Source of the DNA: Selenomonas sputigena_A
Lineage (GTDB): Bacteria > Bacillota > Negativicutes > Selenomonadales > Selenomonadaceae
Length of the DNA: 64,000 bases
Direction of reading: 5' to 3'
NCBI RefSeq assembly: GCF_051603425.1
Contig: NZ_CP194411.1
Span: 1,178,001-1,242,000 of the forward strand
Position 1 is the first letter of the stretch, and every line of letters starts with the position of its first letter. This document shows, piece after piece, positions 60,293-64,000 of this stretch. The position numbers were made by a program, and so were the translations under genes. The notes beneath the pieces were generated by a model, which saw only the letters and a program-made list of their open reading frames with translations, made no database searches and was not told the DNA's origin.

Positions 60293-61789
60293 ATGTTTGG
60301 CATGAAAAAGGCGCTTGCTGCGCCGAATGAAGCGCAGGCTTTGGCCGGGGTTGTCCGGAGGATTGTGGACAATCACGAGAAGAATGCATTTTTCACGAAA
60401 CTTTCGGGCGGTGAGCCCTTCGCAGCGGAACTCAATCCCCTGCTTGAAAGCGTCAACGAGGAGATCGAGTACCAGAAATTCCGTATTCGCACGATCAATG
60501 CGGCTGTCCATTCCGGCGTATGGTACATGAAGATCAACGCGGATTTCAGCATTGCCTATGCAATCTGGTCCGATGAATTCCGCAGGATGATCGGCTTTCA
60601 CAGCGAAGCGGATTTTCCCAATACGGTCGAGGCATGGAGCTCGCGCCTTCATCCCGAGGACGCGGACGGTACGCTCACGGCTTTCACGCAGTGCGTCAAG
60701 GATCTGAGCGGCAGCACGCCCTACGATGTGAACTACCGCATGAAGGTACACGACGGAAGCTATAAATGGTTCCATGCTTCGGGCAACGTGATCCGCGACA
60801 GGAGCGGCCATCCGGTGGAAATCATCGGCGTCTTTGTCGACGTCGATGAGGAAATGAAGAACAAGGAATATCTCGACTATACATTGAAGCGTTACGAAGC
60901 CATCGACAGCATCCTGTCGGAAGGCTCCTGGAACATGCGCGTCGTCGGCGACGACCCGACGAACCCGAACAACGAGTTCTGGTGGTCGGATCGCTTCCGT
61001 CATCTTCTGGGCTTCCACGATACGACGGACTTTCCGAATCGCTTGAACTCATGGGCGGACCGCCTGCACGAAGAGGATAAGGCGCGCACCTTGAAAGCCT
61101 TCCAGGATCACATCATGGACTACAGCGGCAGGACACCGTTCGATCTGGAGTACAGGCTCAAGACGAAGGCCGGGGAATATCTCTGGTTCCATGCCGTGGG
61201 CAAGACGATCCGGAAGCCGGACGGCACGCCGGTGCTCGTTGCCGGCGCCATCGAGGACATCACGCTGCAGAAGACGGGCAAGGAGCAGTTCTACAAGGAA
61301 TTCGGCTCCATGCTCGACGGCCTCTACAAATCGATTGACGAAATCACGCACAGCGTGAACGAGACGTCGGAGCGCACGGAGGAAATCTCCACCGTGCAGG
61401 AGGAGATCACGAAGGCCGCCGAGGATACGAAAGAGCGGACGGAAAATACGCTCAAACTGACCGAGCTCATCATGAACATCTCGAAACAGACAAACCTTCT
61501 CGCGCTCAACGCCTCCATCGAAGCGGCGCGCGCAGGCGATGCCGGGCGCGGCTTTTCCGTTGTGGCGGAAGAAGTCAGGAAGCTTGCCGACAGCAGCCAG
61601 GAAGCCGTCGGCAAGATCGTCGACGCCCTCGCCACGATGGAGAAATCCGCCAATAATATCATGGAAAAAATCGCAAGCATCAACCTGCTCATCGAGAACC
61701 AGGCGACCAATATGAAAGAGATCACCGCTTCTGTGGAAGAAGCCAAAGCGATGTCGGGCAGCATCGAGGAAATCACAAAGAAGATCTGA
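60293..61789 (+). CDS. soluble PAS-domain chemoreceptor
   Basis: The 498-residue protein has no membrane segment. Two PAS domains of the PAS_3 type lie at about 60-185 ('DEFRRMIGFHSEADFPNTVE', 'YKWFHASGNVIRD') and 185-330 ('RFRHLLGFHDTTDFPNRLNS', 'YLWFHAVGKTIRK'); they are clear duplicates. A short MCP signalling domain follows, with 'SKQTNLLALNASIEAARAG'. It probably senses an internal cue such as redox state and feeds CheA. GGAGGAGG precedes the ATG. Confidence 0.9.
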   Translation: MFGMKKALAAPNEAQALAGVVRRIVDNHEKNAFFTKLSGGEPFAAELNPLLESVNEEIEYQKFRIRTINAAVHSGVWYMKINADFSIAYAIWSDEFRRMIGFHSEADFPNTVEAWSSRLHPEDADGTLTAFTQCVKDLSGSTPYDVNYRMKVHDGSYKWFHASGNVIRDRSGHPVEIIGVFVDVDEEMKNKEYLDYTLKRYEAIDSILSEGSWNMRVVGDDPTNPNNEFWWSDRFRHLLGFHDTTDFPNRLNSWADRLHEEDKARTLKAFQDHIMDYSGRTPFDLEYRLKTKAGEYLWFHAVGKTIRKPDGTPVLVAGAIEDITLQKTGKEQFYKEFGSMLDGLYKSIDEITHSVNETSERTEEISTVQEEITKAAEDTKERTENTLKLTELIMNISKQTNLLALNASIEAARAGDAGRGFSVVAEEVRKLADSSQEAVGKIVDALATMEKSANNIMEKIASINLLIENQATNMKEITASVEEAKAMSGSIEEITKKI

Positions 61790-61829
61790 TGCTCCCCGAC
61801 GATCCGGGGAAATTCCGTCAAGACGTGCA

Positions 61830-61870
61830 ATCCCCCCTGAAAGCTGATATACTGGCTTACAGGGGGGATT
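61830..61870 (+). promoter_or_regulatory. hairpin overlapping the promoter of the VOC gene
   Basis: AATCCCCCCTG and CAGGGGGGATT form a strong inverted repeat that can terminate the chemoreceptor transcript (T4 follows). A -10 box TATACT (61848-61853) with GTGCAA 17 bases upstream lies inside it, and the GGGGGG arm also serves as ribosome binding site of the next gene. Confidence 0.5.
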
Positions 61871-61875
61871 TTCCT

Positions 61876-62256
61876 ATGAAAATCAAGAGCATAGACCATG
61901 TCGTACTTACGACAGGGAATCTGGAAAAATGTCTGACCTTTTACGCCGGCCTGCTCGGTATGGAGCATCAGGAAAAGAACGGCCGGCACGCGCTCCTCTT
62001 CGGTGCGCAGAAATTCAACATCCACACGCGAAAGGGCGAGTTCCAGCCGGCCGCAGAGAATCCGACCGAGGGAAGCATCGACATCTGCCTCGTTGTCGAA
62101 GGCAGCATTGAGGAAATCGCAGCCGAGATGAAAGCGAAGGGCCAGCCGATCGAGCTCGGCATCGTAAAACGGACAGGAGCGCTTGGCCCCATCGACAGCA
62201 TTTATCTGCGTGATCCCGACGGCAATCTTGTGGAACTGTGCGTCTATCAGAAATGA
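61876..62256 (+). CDS. VOC-family (glyoxalase-like) protein
   Basis: The protein has 126 residues with two beta-alpha-beta3 modules: 'IDHVVLTTGNLEKCLTFYAG' at the start and 'IYLRDPDGNLVELCVY' at the end. Candidate metal ligands are His8, His53-region and Glu near the C-terminus. It resembles the virulence-protein/dioxygenase-like subgroup; substrate unknown. Confidence 0.85.
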   Translation: MKIKSIDHVVLTTGNLEKCLTFYAGLLGMEHQEKNGRHALLFGAQKFNIHTRKGEFQPAAENPTEGSIDICLVVEGSIEEIAAEMKAKGQPIELGIVKRTGALGPIDSIYLRDPDGNLVELCVYQK

Positions 62257-62318
62257 CCCGGCGGAAGTATTATTGAAGAGAGCATTTATCTGAGACGTTT
62301 GAGCAAGGAGGAAATCCG

Positions 62319-63014
62319 ATGTTTATTCCCAAATGCGGTGCGCCGCTCCTCATCTGCGCCTTGCTGCTTTTCATGGGCGGCGCCGCTTCGGCGGAGGAGG
62401 CCGAACATGCCGAGGCGGGCGAGCAAAAGGTTCATTCAGCGATTATCAAAATGCCGGTGAAGCTATCCGATCTTTCTGAAGGAGAAACCGTCACACCGGA
62501 GTCGATGCTCGAAGTTGAGCCCGTCACCCTGCGCACCCACGATGAACAGCTCACCCTGGAACTGCCGCCCTTCAGTGAGCCGTTCGTCGCCTATGGGCTT
62601 GGCAACGGAGCCACGATGTTTATCAACACGAATTTTTTGAATGCAGGCGCTCCCTTGCAGATGACGGCGCTCATCCTTCACTTCCCTCCCGGCGCAGAGC
62701 CACAGCGTCCTGTCGAGCAGAGCCTCAAAGAGATGGTAGATGGTTTTATCAACTCGTATCGAAACAATCCCAGGATCAAGAACCTGAAGATCCTCAACAG
62801 CGAATCGAGAGCAGCGAAAGCTCCGCCCGCATGGCACCTTACCATGCGGGCGGAGCTCGAGGAGTCGGACACCGTTGTCGATGTCCTGGTCATCGATTCG
62901 AAAAAGGGAGACTGGTTCATCCAGCTGAATTACGACCCGAACGACAAAAACATCGTCAACCACGCGCATTATCTGCTGTCCTCTGCTAAACTCAGCGAGA
63001 ACTCCGAGAAATAA
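62319..63014 (+). CDS. secreted protein of unknown function
   Basis: The protein has 231 residues. A signal peptide ('LLICALLLFMGGAASAEEAE') is followed by a soluble domain with 'LELPPFSEPFVAYGLGNGAT' and 'WHLTMRAELEESDTVVDVLV'. The pattern suggests a two-sheet beta domain; the family is not recognised. AAGGAGG lies 8 bases upstream. It converges on the next gene across a short hairpin (ATCGCC/GGCGAT, 63016-63036). Confidence 0.75.
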   Translation: MFIPKCGAPLLICALLLFMGGAASAEEAEHAEAGEQKVHSAIIKMPVKLSDLSEGETVTPESMLEVEPVTLRTHDEQLTLELPPFSEPFVAYGLGNGATMFINTNFLNAGAPLQMTALILHFPPGAEPQRPVEQSLKEMVDGFINSYRNNPRIKNLKILNSESRAAKAPPAWHLTMRAELEESDTVVDVLVIDSKKGDWFIQLNYDPNDKNIVNHAHYLLSSAKLSENSEK

Positions 63015-63032
63015 TCGCCGTATAAAAGGCGA

Positions 63033-63641
63033 TCAAGGGGTGTCCCCGTTCAGATTGTCGGGATAATCCACGCCGCGCGTCTGCTTGTAGACAATCTTGA
63101 ACATGTAGTAGGCGTAAGGATGGTAGTCGTCGATATACCCCATATAGCCGTGGCTCTTTATGTAGCGGGATATTTCTCCATGATCGAAGGCGGGGATGGA
63201 GACCCACTTCCCACCGTTGGAATAAAATTGGGGATTTTCACCGCCGTTTTTCGCCTGACGGAATTGGCGCAGCCTATACACGCGCGAATCGCCGTCGGGA
63301 TCCCGGACGTAAGCGATGTAGCCGGTCGCATACGTATAGTAATTCTCGTCCTCCGCGCTGAAGGTGCAGGAAGTCAAATCCACGTATTCACGGTAATTGG
63401 CGTGGTAATACGAAACGGGATAATTGGGGTTGTTGTCGAGATACTGCAAAGATGCGGAAGCCGTGGAAAACTGCGCGAGGAAAAGCAGTGCAAAAGCTGC
63501 GGCAGTAAAAAATGTGTAAAAACTAAGCGGACAAACGTTCTGCTTGTACACATCGTGCGCCGCCTTTACAGAAACATTGCCAATCGCTCTGCGCCCTTCA
63601 GGCTTGAGTTCTTGGGGTTTCGTGGCAAAAAAACTTTTCAT
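63033..63641 (-). CDS. exported protein with a palindromic repeat inside its signal-peptide region
   Basis: The protein has 202 residues. It begins 'MKSFF', then about 33 residues encoded by the dispersed repeat ('TKPQELKPEGRRAIGN', 'KAAHDVYKQNVCPL'), then a hydrophobic signal segment 'FFTAAAFALLFLAQFSTASA' and a Tyr-rich mature domain of unknown family ('YSNGGKWVSIPAFDHGEI', 'YIKSHGYMGYIDDYHPYAYY'). The ATG at 63641 has AAGGAGG 7 bases upstream, and no ATG, GTG or TTG lies between the repeat and the hydrophobic core. The repeat is therefore most likely translated, giving an unusually long n-region. Confidence 0.75.
   Translation of the reverse strand: MKSFFATKPQELKPEGRRAIGNVSVKAAHDVYKQNVCPLSFYTFFTAAAFALLFLAQFSTASASLQYLDNNPNYPVSYYHANYREYVDLTSCTFSAEDENYYTYATGYIAYVRDPDGDSRVYRLRQFRQAKNGGENPQFYSNGGKWVSIPAFDHGEISRYIKSHGYMGYIDDYHPYAYYMFKIVYKQTRGVDYPDNLNGDTP
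63522..63622 (-). repeat. dispersed palindromic repeat, copy 6, inside a gene
   Basis: On the minus strand it runs from AAACCCCAAGAACTCAAGCC to CAGAACGTTTGTCCGCTTAG. It occupies codons 7 to about 39 of the gene at 63033-63641 without stopping the frame. Its hairpin part is more diverged than in intergenic copies. Confidence 0.8.
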
Positions 63642-63721
63642 GATGATGCCTCCTTGGTGGATGCTGTGGGCAGTAAGGAACTGCTCAATCGTGTTCTCTC
63701 TAACACATCGTATATATTCAT

Positions 63722-63748
63722 ATTATACATGAATGTGACTGCTGTCAA
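63722..63748 (-). promoter_or_regulatory. promoter of the repeat-bearing exported protein
   Basis: TTGACA with TATAAT 15 bases away (or TAATAT at 17) on the minus strand, about 80 bases upstream of the start. It is divergent from an extended -10 TGATATAAT at about 63784-63792 on the plus strand. Confidence 0.5.
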
Positions 63749-63826
63749 AAGGATGTTTTGATTTCCTGTCGTTTCGCTATATGTGATATAATGAAGGCTA
63801 GAATGAGGTGGAAAAGGGGCGAGTCG

Positions 63827-63958
63827 ATGAGGCAATCCCTGGAAGAGCGGAAGCGGGCATACGACGCCGTCTGCAAGAATGTGCTTGCTGTTTTGGCCAA
63901 TATCCTCAAGGAATGCGTCGAGGAATTTCAGAAGGAGTGGCGGAAATGTGCAATTTGA
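63827..63958 (+). CDS. small protein, 43 residues, unknown
   Basis: The translation starts 'MRQSLEERKRAYDAVCKN' and is a charged amphipathic helix throughout. AAGGGG lies about 8 bases upstream, and an extended -10 promoter precedes it. Its end overlaps the next start by 13 bases, suggesting coupling. The family is not recognised. Confidence 0.5.
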   Translation: MRQSLEERKRAYDAVCKNVLAVLANILKECVEEFQKEWRKCAI

Positions 63959-64000
63959 GTGAAGGGATCTACAGGGATGGCGTAGAGGCCGGCGTAGCGC
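63946..64000 (+). CDS. start of a gene cut by the window edge
   Basis: From ATG the frame reads 'MCNLSEGIYRDGVEAGVA' to the end of the window. The 'LSEGIxxDGVEAG' style resembles the C-terminal tail of Rpn/PD-(D/E)XK transposase-like nucleases found in many copies in Negativicutes. Too little is visible to be sure. Confidence 0.4.
   Translation, partial: MCNLSEGIYRDGVEAGVA

Overview
The window looks like chromosome of a Negativicutes bacterium close to Selenomonas. The inference rests on GC-rich Firmicutes-type gene content, strong Shine-Dalgarno sites, textbook TTGACA-17-TATAAT promoters, the order rpmE-yqhQ-prfA-prmC-tsaC, and a large ter stress island. No rRNA is present; there is one tRNA gene, tRNA-Ser(GGA).

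1-11.6 kb is an accessory, decaying region. It opens with a frameshifted remnant of a phage-type polyvalent protein (LPD3 plus ADP-ribosyltransferase-like modules); a second, smaller scrap of the same protein lies at 11.24 kb. Three minus-strand promoter-RNA-terminator units follow at 1.88-2.59 kb. Two of them share a loop on stems that covary, so I call them candidate undescribed small RNAs. A wrecked type I-C CRISPR locus comes next: intact cas3, a cas5c fused in frame to a piece of cas7c, no cas8c, an IS256-family scar, an AT-rich SIR2-NTPase defence gene inserted into cas7c, the 3' part of cas7c, and a four-repeat array whose last repeat runs into a beheaded YoeB/Txe toxin. No cas4-cas1-cas2 is present.

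11.6-17.7 kb is housekeeping: a ClpX-like unfoldase, then ribosomal protein L31, YqhQ, release factor 1, its methyltransferase PrmC and the tRNA threonylcarbamoyladenosine enzyme TsaC/Sua5.

18.1-35.4 kb is one colinear ter island. It holds a TerY-like VWA protein, a PP2C phosphatase and a kinase (the TerY-P triad), a calcium-type P-ATPase, five TerD-family proteins carrying six TerD domains, a TIGR00266/AIM24 protein, and a biosynthetic block (HpcH/CitE-like lyase, ATP-grasp ligase, phosphoribosyltransferase, StiP/PELOTA protein, HAD phosphatase). The set matches the published outline of Ter systems: phospho-signalling, metal-binding TerD scaffold, and synthesis of an unknown nucleotide-like product.

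35.4-64 kb is mixed chromosome: DyP peroxidase, SemiSWEET, tRNA-Ser, a sugar-binding lipoprotein with a chemoreceptor, a cobalamin riboswitch upstream of a PepSY membrane protein, NlpC/P60 hydrolase, LCP cell-wall ligase, an SLC13 transporter, CYTH phosphatase, YeiH, MgtC (with a DnaA-box cluster in its leader), a dicarboxylate/glutamate symporter, dapF, a D-2-hydroxyacid dehydrogenase, a Zn/Cd-type P-ATPase with a small HMA chaperone, pflB-pflA, a PAS chemoreceptor and several secreted proteins.

A dispersed palindromic element of about 100 bp (at least six sites, both orientations) runs through the window. One copy is translated in frame inside a signal-peptide gene at 63.5 kb, and one site at 45.07-45.57 kb is a tandem array of element variants.
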